Shown here: positions 35,668-43,166 of the stretch, piece after piece
Numbering within the stretch: the stretch's first letter is position 1
Layout of the letters: each line of letters opens with the position of its first letter
Origin: Firm-08 sp045546995
Lineage (GTDB): Bacteria; Bacillota; Clostridia; Oscillospirales; QAKW01
Length of the DNA: 59,052 bases
Assembly (NCBI GenBank): GCA_045546995.1
Contig: JAZQDW010000077.1
Coordinates: 1-59,052 of the forward strand
Reading direction: 5' to 3'
Made by a program: the position numbers and the translations under genes
The notes under the pieces: generated by a model
The model's input: the letters and a program-made list of their open reading frames with translations, nothing else
Told to the model about the DNA's origin: nothing
The model's database searches: none

Positions 35668-37305
35668 TTAATACATACCGCCGCCCATTTGACTCATAGC
35701 GGCAGCATTGGCAGCATCGGCAGCGGGATCCTTTTTGTCCGCAACCAGGCTCTCTGTGGTCAGTACCATAGAGGCAATGCTGGCAGCATTTTGCAGAGCA
35801 GAACGCGTAACCTTTGCAGGATCAACGATACCGGCCTTAAACATATTACAATATTCTTCATTATATGCATCAAAGCCAAAATCAACATCTTCGCTGGCAG
35901 CGATCTTCTCGATGATCACACTACCTTCCAAACCGCCATTGGCAGCAATTTGACGAATCGGCTCCTCCACCGCTTTACGCACAATGGCAACGCCGGTCTT
36001 TTCATCGCCGTCCAACTCAGCATACAAAGCATTGAGTGCAGGAATCGATCTGATCAACGCAGTACCGCCGCCGGCAACAATGCCTTCCTCAACAGCAGCT
36101 TTGGTGGCAGCCAAAGCATCCTCGATGCGCAGCTTTTGCTCTTTCATTTCCGTCTCAGTAGCAGCACCGACTTTAATAACAGCAACACCACCGGCAAGTT
36201 TGGCCAATCTTTCCTCCAGTTTTTCCTTGTCAAAGGAAGACGTGGTCGTTTCGATAGCTGCACGGATCTGGTTCACTCGATCTTTAATGGCTTCGGGATT
36301 ACCCATACCGTTGACGATAATAGTATTTTCTTTCTGCACTTTGATCTGTCCGGCGCGGCCGAGCATATCAAGACTTGCACTCTTGAGATCGTATCCGAGT
36401 TCTTCGGAAATGACCTGACCGCCGGTCAAAATGGCAATATCCTGCAGCATTTCTTTTCTTCTGTCGCCAAAACCGGGCGCCTTTACTGCAACGCAGGAAA
36501 AAGTACCGCGAATCTTGTTAACAATCAGTGTGGCAAGAGCCTCGCCCTCGATGTCCTCAGCAATAATCACCAGTTTTTTGCCCGTTTGCATAATCTGCTC
36601 CAGCAACGGCAAAATCTCCTGAATATTAGTGATTTTCTTGTCAGTGATCAAAATACAAGCATCGTCAACCACAGCCTCCATTTTATCCGTATCGGTCACC
36701 ATATAAGGCGTGATATAGCCGCGGTCAAATTGCATACCCTCAACAACGTCGCTGTAGGTTTCGGCAGTCTTGGATTCTTCCACGGTAATTACGCCATCGG
36801 CAGATACCTTCTCCATAGCCTCGGCGATGAGCTTACCGATCGTCTCATCCCCCGCCGAAATCGTGGCAACACGAGCAATGTCAGCAGTTCCGTTTACCTT
36901 CTTTGAGTTTGCAATAATTACGTCAACAACGGTCTTAACCGCTTTTTGAATACCTTTTTTCAGCACCATGGGATTGGCGCCTGCAGCCACGTTTTTCATC
37001 CCCTCACGAATCATAGCCTGAGCAAGCAAGGTGGCCGTGGTAGTACCGTCGCCGGCGATATCATTGGTTTTGGTAGAAACTTCCTTGACGAGCTGTGCGC
37101 CCATATTTTCAAACGCGTCGTCCAATTCAATATCCTTTGCGATGGTAACGCCGTCATTGGTGATCAAAGGAGCACCGAATTTCTTGTCCAAAACAACGTT
37201 TCTTCCCTTGGGGCCAAGGGTGATCTTAACTGTGTCGGCCAGTTGATCAACGCCTCTTTGCAGGGCTTTTCTGGCCTCTTCTCCATACAAAATCTCTTTT
37301 GCCAT
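35668..37305 (-). CDS. groEL: chaperonin GroEL
   Basis: 545 residues, full length. It contains DGTTTATLLAQAM, the ATP-site segment GDGTTTA, and the typical C-terminal GGM tail, here short (QMGGGMY). It forms the 60-kDa folding chamber. The ATG at 37305 is preferred over an upstream GTG; GGAG lies 11 nt away. It is co-transcribed with groES (gap 19 nt) under CIRCE control. Confidence 0.99.
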   Translation of the reverse strand: MAKEILYGEEARKALQRGVDQLADTVKITLGPKGRNVVLDKKFGAPLITNDGVTIAKDIELDDAFENMGAQLVKEVSTKTNDIAGDGTTTATLLAQAMIREGMKNVAAGANPMVLKKGIQKAVKTVVDVIIANSKKVNGTADIARVATISAGDETIGKLIAEAMEKVSADGVITVEESKTAETYSDVVEGMQFDRGYITPYMVTDTDKMEAVVDDACILITDKKITNIQEILPLLEQIMQTGKKLVIIAEDIEGEALATLIVNKIRGTFSCVAVKAPGFGDRRKEMLQDIAILTGGQVISEELGYDLKSASLDMLGRAGQIKVQKENTIIVNGMGNPEAIKDRVNQIRAAIETTTSSFDKEKLEERLAKLAGGVAVIKVGAATETEMKEQKLRIEDALAATKAAVEEGIVAGGGTALIRSIPALNALYAELDGDEKTGVAIVRKAVEEPIRQIAANGGLEGSVIIEKIAASEDVDFGFDAYNEEYCNMFKAGIVDPAKVTRSALQNAASIASMVLTTESLVADKKDPAADAANAAAMSQMGGGMY

Positions 37306-37324
37306 AACAGATACCACTCCTTTA

Positions 37325-37609
37325 TTACTCTACAATAGCGAGAATATCGCTTTGTCTAACAATAATGTATTCCTGACCGTCCAACTTGATTTCCGTACCG
37401 GAATATTTACCGGTAATCACGCGATCGCCGACCTTAACGGTCATTACAACCTCGTTTCCGTCCACCAGTCCGCCGGGGCCAACCTCCAGCACTTCAGCCA
37501 CCTGGGGTTTTTCCTGTGCAGATGCCGTCAAAATGATGCCGCTTTTTGTGGTTTCTTCTGCTTCGACCATTTTTACGACAACTCTGTCGCCAAGGGGTTT
37601 GATTTTCAT
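37325..37609 (-). CDS. groES: co-chaperonin GroES
   Basis: 94 residues. It starts MKIKPLGDRVVVKMV with the mobile loop around residues 17-32 (EAEETTKSGIILTASAQE). It caps GroEL. AGGAGG is 7 nt before the ATG. The CIRCE operator lies 33 bases upstream. Confidence 0.99.
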   Translation of the reverse strand: MKIKPLGDRVVVKMVEAEETTKSGIILTASAQEKPQVAEVLEVGPGGLVDGNEVVMTVKVGDRVITGKYSGTEIKLDGQEYIIVRQSDILAIVE

Positions 37610-37642
37610 ATAATTACCTCCTAATCAGTGTATACCATTGTT

Positions 37643-37669
37643 TTAGCACTCAAAGAACAAGAGTGCTAA
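37643..37669 (-). promoter_or_regulatory. CIRCE operator (HrcA binding site)
   Basis: A perfect 9-bp inverted repeat TTAGCACTC, a 9-nt spacer, then GAGTGCTAA: the canonical CIRCE element. It lies between the promoter and groES, so HrcA would repress groESL until heat shock. hrcA is not in the window. Confidence 0.97.
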
Positions 37670-37673
37670 AATA

Positions 37674-37701
37674 ATAATAACACATTTTCAATAAATATCA
37701 A
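37674..37701 (-). promoter_or_regulatory. groESL promoter (sigma-A type)
   Basis: Minus strand TTGATA, 16 nt, TATTAT, placing the start of transcription at the edge of the CIRCE element, as expected for HrcA repression. Confidence 0.65.
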
Positions 37702-37748
37702 GCCTTTTCCGAAAATAAATCAAAAATGTGTTATTATTTTTACTTTTT

Positions 37749-38882
37749 CTATTTTGTTTCGACCCGTCGTTTGAAATATTGATAAATGTTGCAAGTCAGC
37801 ATACCGTTGTAAATTTTTCTCTTCTTATCAGCCGCACAACCAATATACGTTTCAAATTCAGAATCCGTGGGCGCGATCACGTACAGACGATGATCCGGAA
37901 GTAACAGCGAGTGCATCGTCGCATAGACTCCCCTCGCCCGCTCCTGATCCAACAAACGTTCACCATACGGCGGATTGGTCACAATAACACCTTTTTCCGT
38001 CTTTGGCACAAAAGCAGATACGTTAGCCTTTTCAACCCAAACGCCTTTTTTGATTCCGGCAAGCGTTGCATTGTGGCGAGCCAGTTCCACTGCTGCTCCA
38101 TCAATGTCCGATGCAAAAATAATCGGCTCATTCAACGGTTTACGAAGTTCAAGCGCTTCAGAACGCACTCTGGCCGAAAGCTCTACCGGCACACAATCCC
38201 AGCGTTCATAATCAAATCGTCTGCCAAGACCGGGCGCCATATCTGCTGCAATCATGGCCGCCTCAATTGCGATCGTTCCCGATCCGCACATAGGATCATA
38301 AAACGGGATGCCGGGCGAATATCTGGACAATTTGACCATCGCCGCCGCTATGGTTTCCCGCAAGGGCGCCGCCCCCGAAACGGCACGGTATCCTCTTTTA
38401 TACAAAGCCGTTCCGCTGGTATCCAAATACAGATATACCGTATCTTTAAACAGCATAAACTGGATCTGCACCCGCGGCTCGCTTTCCTCAAAACGTTGGA
38501 TGCCATATACTTCACCCAATCGCATGACCGCTGCTTTTTTAATAATTTTTTGGCAATCCGGCACCGAGTGCAATTTGCTCTTCAGCGACGTTCCCTTCAC
38601 CGGAAATGCATTGAGTGGGCCGATAAAATCCTCCAGCGGGAGTTTTTTGACGCCTTGAAAAAGTTGTTCAAAAGTAGTTGCTTTCCAACGGCCAAGTTCG
38701 ATCAAAACACGTTCCGCCGTACGCAAAAACATATTTGTTCTTGCCACCGCTTCAAAACCGCCTTCAAAGACGACTCGGCCGTCCATCACTTCCTTTACCG
38801 GATAACCCAATCGCTGAATTTCATCTTTAAGTATACTTTCAAGCCCAAATAAGCACGGGGCCACCAGTGTCAATTTTTCCAT
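37749..38882 (-). CDS. THUMP-domain class I rRNA methyltransferase (RlmL/YpsC-type)
   Basis: 377 residues. The N-terminal THUMP region is at about 1-155, and the SAM-binding methyltransferase domain has DPMCGSGTIAIEAAMIA and the catalytic NPPYGERL. This matches the YpsC/RlmL N-terminal type that makes N2-methylguanosine in 23S rRNA. AAAGG lies 5 nt before the ATG at 38882, 9 nt past hprK. The target base is inferred from the family. Confidence 0.92.
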   Translation of the reverse strand: MEKLTLVAPCLFGLESILKDEIQRLGYPVKEVMDGRVVFEGGFEAVARTNMFLRTAERVLIELGRWKATTFEQLFQGVKKLPLEDFIGPLNAFPVKGTSLKSKLHSVPDCQKIIKKAAVMRLGEVYGIQRFEESEPRVQIQFMLFKDTVYLYLDTSGTALYKRGYRAVSGAAPLRETIAAAMVKLSRYSPGIPFYDPMCGSGTIAIEAAMIAADMAPGLGRRFDYERWDCVPVELSARVRSEALELRKPLNEPIIFASDIDGAAVELARHNATLAGIKKGVWVEKANVSAFVPKTEKGVIVTNPPYGERLLDQERARGVYATMHSLLLPDHRLYVIAPTDSEFETYIGCAADKKRKIYNGMLTCNIYQYFKRRVETK

Positions 38883-38891
38883 ATCCACCTT

Positions 38892-39824
38892 TTATTCTTG
38901 ACTATACATTTTCATCATTCGTTCATTCAAATCTTCCGCCGCATTGTAGCCCATCCGTTTTTGACGGTTGTTCATTGCCGCAACTTCAATGATAATTGCA
39001 AGGTTACGACCCGGCTTGACCGGAATGGTAAGGGTAGGAAGCGGCACGTCCAGCAACGTTGTATATTTTGTTTCCATACCCAAGCGATCATAGGTTTTAG
39101 TGCGATCCCACACCTCCAAATTTATGATCATATCTATATTGGCGGTATCCTTAACGGCACCCATACCGAAAATATGACGAACGTTAATGATACCTATGCC
39201 GCGCAGCTCAATAAAATGACGAATCAATTCAGGCGACGTACCCACCAATTCATCCGCGCTGACCTTGCTGATCTCAACGGCATCATCTGCTATCAAACGA
39301 TGGCCACGCTTCACCAGTTCCATTGCCGTTTCGCTTTTACCGACACCGCTTTCGCCCGTCAGCAAAATACCTTCACCGTACAATTCAACCAACACACCGT
39401 GTCTGGTAATTCGTTGGCCGAGATGCGCATTTAAAAACGGGATCAGTTCCGTAATCAATGCCGACGTATGTGTCGGCGTCCGCAAAATAGGTATGCCATG
39501 ACTTTCGGCATTTTTTAAAATTTCGGGATACGGCTCCAGATTGCGGGTAATGATCAGCGCAGGAAACTTAAATTCAAACAAACGATCCACCACTTTGGCG
39601 CGTTCCTCCGGTAGCATGCCTTCCATATAGCTGAATTCAACTTTACCCATGATCTGCAACCGATTGTGATCATAATAATCAAAAAAACCGGCAAGCTGCA
39701 GACCCGGACGGTGTACGTCATTAGAAATCACCTTGATCTCCTCGCCACCCTCGGGCATATACAAAATCTCAAGTTGTAATTTTTCAATCAAGTCACCCAA
39801 ACGCAAAAAAGCTTGTTGATCCAT
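38892..39824 (-). CDS. hprK: HPr kinase/phosphorylase
   Basis: 310 residues. It has an N-terminal MurF-like regulatory domain, a C-terminal kinase with P-loop GESGVGKSE near residue 155, and the family signature around IELRGIGIINVRHIFG. It phosphorylates HPr on serine 46 for catabolite control. AGGAGG lies 6 nt before the ATG at 39824; the open frame extends 10 codons further without a signal. Confidence 0.97.
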   Translation of the reverse strand: MDQQAFLRLGDLIEKLQLEILYMPEGGEEIKVISNDVHRPGLQLAGFFDYYDHNRLQIMGKVEFSYMEGMLPEERAKVVDRLFEFKFPALIITRNLEPYPEILKNAESHGIPILRTPTHTSALITELIPFLNAHLGQRITRHGVLVELYGEGILLTGESGVGKSETAMELVKRGHRLIADDAVEISKVSADELVGTSPELIRHFIELRGIGIINVRHIFGMGAVKDTANIDMIINLEVWDRTKTYDRLGMETKYTTLLDVPLPTLTIPVKPGRNLAIIIEVAAMNNRQKRMGYNAAEDLNERMMKMYSQE

Positions 39825-39856
39825 TGCCGACCTCCTATGATGGTTTTGTTTCATTC

Positions 39857-39865
39857 AGTATACCA
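39857..39865 (-). promoter_or_regulatory. extended -10 promoter of hprK
   Basis: Minus strand TGGTATACT is an extended -10 (TGnTATAMT type) 33 bases before the hprK start; no good -35 box is seen. The surrounding TGTGGTATACTGAAT recurs before the isomerase-like gene at 42925. Confidence 0.55.
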
Positions 39866-39913
39866 CAATTTGAAGAAAAAGAAAATAAAATATTTATTTT
39901 TTATAAAAAACTC

Positions 39914-39942
39914 TTGTTAAAAACGCAAACCTGTATTATAAT
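39914..39942 (+). promoter_or_regulatory. tRNA-Arg promoter
   Basis: TTGTTA, 17 nt, TATAAT, ending 9 bases before the tRNA 5' end. Confidence 0.82.
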
Positions 39943-39951
39943 ACAAGCAAT

Positions 39952-40028
39952 GCGCCCGTAGCTCAGCTGGATAGAGTGTCAGACTCCGACTCTGAAGGCC
40001 GCTGGTTCGAATCCAGTCGGGCGTACCA
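39952..40028 (+). tRNA. tRNA-Arg (anticodon CCG)
   Basis: 77 nt including an encoded CCA end. The acceptor stem is GCGCCCG/CGGGCGT (G1-T72 wobble), the D arm is GCTC...GAGT, the anticodon arm is TCAGA-CTCCGAC-TCTGA with anticodon CCG (reads CGG), and the T arm is GCTGG-TTCGAAT-CCAGT. All parts fold normally. Confidence 0.96.
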
Positions 40029-40074
40029 GAAAAGAAACACCTTTTGTCAGTAGACAAAAGGTGTTTCTTTTCTT
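40029..40074 (+). terminator. terminator of the tRNA-Arg gene
   Basis: A perfect stem of about 20 bp: GAAAAGAAACACCTTTTGTC and GACAAAAGGTGTTTCTTTTC with the 4-nt loop AGTA. It is very strong and directly follows the CCA end. Confidence 0.9.
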
Positions 40075-40077
40075 ATC

Positions 40078-40257
40078 CAAGCCGCAGGCTTGGTATATCA
40101 TCAGCCCCAACGGGGCTGTATATCATCCATCGCTTTGCGATGGTATATCATCACGGCATAGCCGTGCATAAACCCTCCTGCGGCTTGATGAGATACAATG
40201 CTTCGCATTGATGATATACCGCAACAAGTTGCGGATGATATACAAGGCTTCGCCTTG
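40078..40257. repeat. array of seven 15-16-nt hairpins joined by a constant 10-nt spacer
   Basis: Hairpins lie at 40078-40092 (CAAGCC/GGCTTG), 40103-40117 (AGCCCC/GGGGCT), 40128-40142 (CATCGC/GCGATG), 40152-40166 (CACGGC/GCCGTG), 40196-40210 (CAATGC/GCATTG), 40219-40234 (CCGCAAC/GTTGCGG) and 40243-40257 (CAAGGC/GCCTTG). The stems differ in sequence but all pair perfectly, and six of the seven have 3-nt loops. The first four are joined by exact copies of GTATATCATC, the last three by its reverse complement GATGATATAC. Near the middle (40167-40195) is a degraded unit, GATGAGATAC preceded by a partial reverse copy of the first hairpin. No coding potential. It resembles a REP/BIME-like mosaic element, but I do not know a named family. 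Confidence 0.85.
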
Positions 40258-40283
40258 ATTTGTTTGTGGAAAAATAGTATAAT
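40255..40283 (+). promoter_or_regulatory. promoter at the right edge of the hairpin array
   Basis: TTGATT, exactly 17 nt, TATAAT. The -35 box uses the last bases of the final hairpin. No gene on the plus strand follows, so any transcript would be non-coding. Confidence 0.6.
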
Positions 40284-40287
40284 TCTC

Positions 40288-40440
40288 TTGAGCGGATATA
40301 CTTTCAAAATTTGAAATTGCTCTTAAGGAATGTAGCGTTGCAGTTGTTATATGCTCAAATCAAAAAACCGGCTTTTATCAGCCAATCATGATAGCAAAAT
40401 AAAGCAAAACCTCTCTTGTTTTTTCAAGAGAGGTTTTGAT
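40288..40440 (+). ncRNA. candidate structured small RNA (no family recognised)
   Basis: Predicted transcription from about 40290 runs to a hairpin at 40405-40438. A long-range stem closes the 5' part: TTGAGC (40288-40293) with GCTCAA (40353-40358), extended by ATATA/TATAT after a 2-nt bulge. A small TTCAA/TTGAA hairpin lies inside. There is no open frame with a ribosome-binding site. It does not look like 6S, SRP RNA, tmRNA or RNase P. The call rests on promoter, fold and terminator by eye. Confidence 0.35.
40405..40438. terminator. hairpin terminator, both directions
   Basis: CAAAACCTCTCTTG and CAAGAGAGGTTTTG form a 14-bp perfect stem with a six-base loop. It lies 19 bases past the stop of the minus-strand DUF4091 gene; T-rich tails exist on both sides but are interrupted. 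Confidence 0.75.
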
Positions 40441-40456
40441 TTATCAACAGATAAGA

Positions 40457-42115
40457 TTATTGAGCCAACGCATCCAGCAGGGCATCGTGTAATGCGATTA
40501 AAAAATCGTTATTTCTCGGATAATTCGCAAAGTCAATGGTTTGTCCCGCCAAGGAGGCAATCAGCTCGTGCACCTTTGTTTTGCCAATTTTCTGCTCCAA
40601 CTGTTTAAGTAACATTCTATCCTGCAGTGCATCATAAAACACTTTGGTACGGATGGATTCAATGGCATCGTTCTCGTAAGGGTAAACAGAATACGGATCG
40701 CCCGACGGCCATGCCTGATCGCCGTCACTTACATAATACGGATCGATCTTTTTAATAGCACGGGCAGAATAATAGAAATTATATCCCCACTGCAAAAAGC
40801 CGACCATATCGCTTACGTACATTTGCACGCCCAAAATACGATTACGGTAAGACGGCATAGCAAAAAAGCGATTGCCGACACCGTCACCTTGACTGCAACA
40901 ATAATAGCACCAACGTTCCGCTATATCCTTCTCCATAAACGGACCAATATGATTTGTAGCGCACACAGGAATGCTGATCAGGCCCTTTTCATAAAACTCT
41001 ATATTAGAGAGCGCATCGATCATTTTAAAGCCTTCAAGATATGGAGCCAAGAATTCCTTGGCTTTCTTATAATTCTCAAAATCGTGTTCGCGTTTTAGGG
41101 ACGGCTCGTCGGAAATATGGAAATAACATTGCTGATCGATACCCAAAAAGCGCAAATGCGCCGTAAGTTCCGGCAAGAATGCGGCCAGAAACTCCTTATA
41201 TTCTGCTTCATGTGCAGAGGTATGCCAGCCAAACAGTTTTTGCTCTTGCCCATCGACGTTTACAACAATCTTCGGACAAAATTCCGCCCCCCATTGCGTA
41301 TACAAATGGGACAATTCAAAATAATTAATTCCATAACGGCCGCAGATATCAACCCACTTATCAAGTAGCGAAAAATCGAAGGAATATTTTCCCTGCTCCA
41401 GCGTCACACCGACCAACTGCATCGTGGGACGCTCTCCGCCGATTTCCGTATCCAGAGGCGGCGTAAACAACGGGGTCAACAACATCGTAATGCCGGTGCG
41501 TGCAGCTGTTTTGATATAATTTTCAATCAATTGCCAATGCTTATCGCTCATCATATCAACGTTATGATATCCGGCAATACTGTCACAATGAAACCACTGT
41601 GTAAAAATCAAATCATTCTTTGCAATGGTAACGGGTAACACCTGTAACGACACAGATGCGGTACAAACACTGTCATCACGCAAATCGGTTACGTTAATTG
41701 TAAGGTCATACTGACCTGCGGCAATATCCTCGGGCAAATCCACCGTTACAAACAACGTACACAAATCGTAACGACGAGTTTTTGTTTTACCGCCCGACAA
41801 CGGATACAGCACGTCCGGAAACACTCCGGCGCTTTTGGTAATATAATCATCGTCGCATCGCTCGAGATAAGCAGGAAGCTCCGACGGAATATACCCCACC
41901 TCGTCAATCGTAGTCATATCAGAAAACTGCTCGCAAACCGAAACCTTAATATTAGCATAATTATGACTTTCTCCCAGCCGCTCCGTATCAATCACCAATT
42001 GAAAGGAAACCCGCTCACCTCTAGCCGCTTTGATGGAATTAACTGAAGAAAACAAATCAAAAGGATCGCCTAAAAATACTTTTTCAAGCGAAGAAATTAC
42101 CTTAACTTTTAGCAT
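40457..42115 (-). CDS. DUF4091 domain protein, glycoside-hydrolase-like
   Basis: 552 residues, no signal peptide. The N-terminal third is beta-rich (about 1-160). A TIM-barrel-like centre follows (TQWFHCDSIAGYHNVDM, FHISDEP, with a possible catalytic Asp-Glu pair). The C-terminal region (NFYYSARAIKKIDPY, GDQAWPSGDPYSVYP) is the DUF4091 signature as I recall it. Related proteins are presumed to act on glycans, but no activity is established to my knowledge. AGGAGG is 5 nt before the ATG. It follows an isomerase-like gene by 9 nt, so both probably serve one carbohydrate route inside the cell. Confidence 0.83.
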   Translation of the reverse strand: MLKVKVISSLEKVFLGDPFDLFSSVNSIKAARGERVSFQLVIDTERLGESHNYANIKVSVCEQFSDMTTIDEVGYIPSELPAYLERCDDDYITKSAGVFPDVLYPLSGGKTKTRRYDLCTLFVTVDLPEDIAAGQYDLTINVTDLRDDSVCTASVSLQVLPVTIAKNDLIFTQWFHCDSIAGYHNVDMMSDKHWQLIENYIKTAARTGITMLLTPLFTPPLDTEIGGERPTMQLVGVTLEQGKYSFDFSLLDKWVDICGRYGINYFELSHLYTQWGAEFCPKIVVNVDGQEQKLFGWHTSAHEAEYKEFLAAFLPELTAHLRFLGIDQQCYFHISDEPSLKREHDFENYKKAKEFLAPYLEGFKMIDALSNIEFYEKGLISIPVCATNHIGPFMEKDIAERWCYYCCSQGDGVGNRFFAMPSYRNRILGVQMYVSDMVGFLQWGYNFYYSARAIKKIDPYYVSDGDQAWPSGDPYSVYPYENDAIESIRTKVFYDALQDRMLLKQLEQKIGKTKVHELIASLAGQTIDFANYPRNNDFLIALHDALLDALAQ

Positions 42116-42124
42116 AATACCCTC

Positions 42125-42925
42125 CTACTTTACCATTGAAATCAACATTTGTCCTCTACGATAAGCATCATTAAAAAACTCTTGCAGCGGCATTTCCGCA
42201 TATTCTTTTTTTGATAACAACGAAAGTTCCAACGTAAGCGGCCCTTCAAATCCGGAGTTTTTAATTTTATCTGCAAACCATTGCCAATCTAACACACCGT
42301 CAAAGGGCAACAGATGCAAATCATCACGGTAATGCACATCGCCCGGACGGCGAATGCCTTGATTATCATGAATATGGGTGCAGATCAATCGGTGACCGAA
42401 TTTTGCCATCATATCCTCCATTGGGGTATAGCACAAATTGTGGCCACAGTCCCAACAAAAACCGTGATATTCCGGCAAAACCTCCATCACGGCAGACAAA
42501 TGCGGAAGAGGCTCCAAATTTTCGATTGCAATATGCACACCGCAAGCCTGAGCCTCGGAAAACAAGCGCAAAAAGCGCTGAAAGCCAAAATCACTTACAG
42601 GTGGGGCTACCGAGTGAATTGTGCAATGCATAATTGCCTTATCAACGCCTATCGCTGCACATTGGCGAATGATATCCAATAATTGCGACAATTTTTCATC
42701 GCCGGCCGGGCCCTCTTCCCACAAAGCGTTTACACCACTAAACGGAAGGTGCACCGTTTCAATTTCCAGATAGTTTCGGTCGGCCGCTTGACGAATTTTA
42801 TCCAGATCCAAATCGCTGCGATAGGTGAAAAAGAAACAATCAAAGCCCGCTTCTTTTATCATTGGTATCTGATCGTATACACCGATTTGTTCGTGTTTGA
42901 CCGTAGAAACGCCTAATTTTCGCAT
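42125..42925 (-). CDS. sugar phosphate isomerase/epimerase-like TIM barrel
   Basis: 266 residues, xylose isomerase-like barrel (AP_endonuc_2 fold). Metal-ligand candidates are the Glu in AIENLEPL, the Asp/His in CWDCGHN, the His in CTHIHDNQG and the final Glu in LTLELS. These enzymes isomerise or epimerise keto sugars or inositol derivatives; the substrate is unknown. AAAGGAG lies 9 nt before the ATG at 42925; the longer frame upstream crosses the promoter. It is paired with the DUF4091 gene. Confidence 0.85.
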   Translation of the reverse strand: MRKLGVSTVKHEQIGVYDQIPMIKEAGFDCFFFTYRSDLDLDKIRQAADRNYLEIETVHLPFSGVNALWEEGPAGDEKLSQLLDIIRQCAAIGVDKAIMHCTIHSVAPPVSDFGFQRFLRLFSEAQACGVHIAIENLEPLPHLSAVMEVLPEYHGFCWDCGHNLCYTPMEDMMAKFGHRLICTHIHDNQGIRRPGDVHYRDDLHLLPFDGVLDWQWFADKIKNSGFEGPLTLELSLLSKKEYAEMPLQEFFNDAYRRGQMLISMVK

Positions 42926-42952
42926 CGCAGAACACTCCTTTTCTAAAATCAA

Positions 42953-42967
42953 ATTCAGTATACCACA
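42953..42967 (-). promoter_or_regulatory. extended -10 promoter of the isomerase/DUF4091 operon
   Basis: The minus strand carries TGTGGTATACTGAAT, identical over 15 nt to the site upstream of hprK. TGGTATACT is an extended -10 element, and the -35 box is weak. Confidence 0.5.
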
Positions 42968-42984
42968 CAAAAAATTGAAAGTAA

Positions 42985-43023
42985 ATAAAAAAACGACTTA
43001 ATGATACTCATTAAGTCGTTTTT
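42985..43023 (-). terminator. terminator of the tRNA-Ala gene
   Basis: On the minus strand AAAACGACTTAATGA and TCATTAAGTCGTTTT pair over 15 bp with a 3-nt loop, followed by a T run, immediately past the tRNA 3' end. Confidence 0.92.
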
Positions 43024-43099
<76 letters not shown>

Positions 43100-43120
43100 A
43101 TTTGTTTTGCAACGAAATCT

Positions 43121-43148
43121 ATTATAACAGATTTTTCGAATTTGTCAA
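43121..43148 (-). promoter_or_regulatory. tRNA-Ala promoter
   Basis: Minus strand TTGACA, 16 nt, TATAAT, about 20 bases upstream of the tRNA. It lies in the short gap after the FkbM gene. Confidence 0.82.
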
Positions 43149-43166
43149 TAGAAATTTTGCAAAACT

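Noticed and set aside
35596..36906. Long plus-strand open frame (436 codons) opposite groEL
   Set aside because: It lies fully antisense to groEL and its terminator, has no ribosome-binding site, and its protein is rich in His/Asn/Phe runs typical of reversed coding sequence. groEL is certain.
37911..38852. Plus-strand open frame of 313 codons opposite the rRNA methyltransferase gene
   Set aside because: Antisense to a well-supported methyltransferase; His/Arg/Phe-rich with no start signal.
40078..40257. CRISPR array
   Set aside because: The constant part is only 10 nt, the variable parts are themselves palindromes of 15-16 nt, and orientation flips half-way. No cas genes are present.
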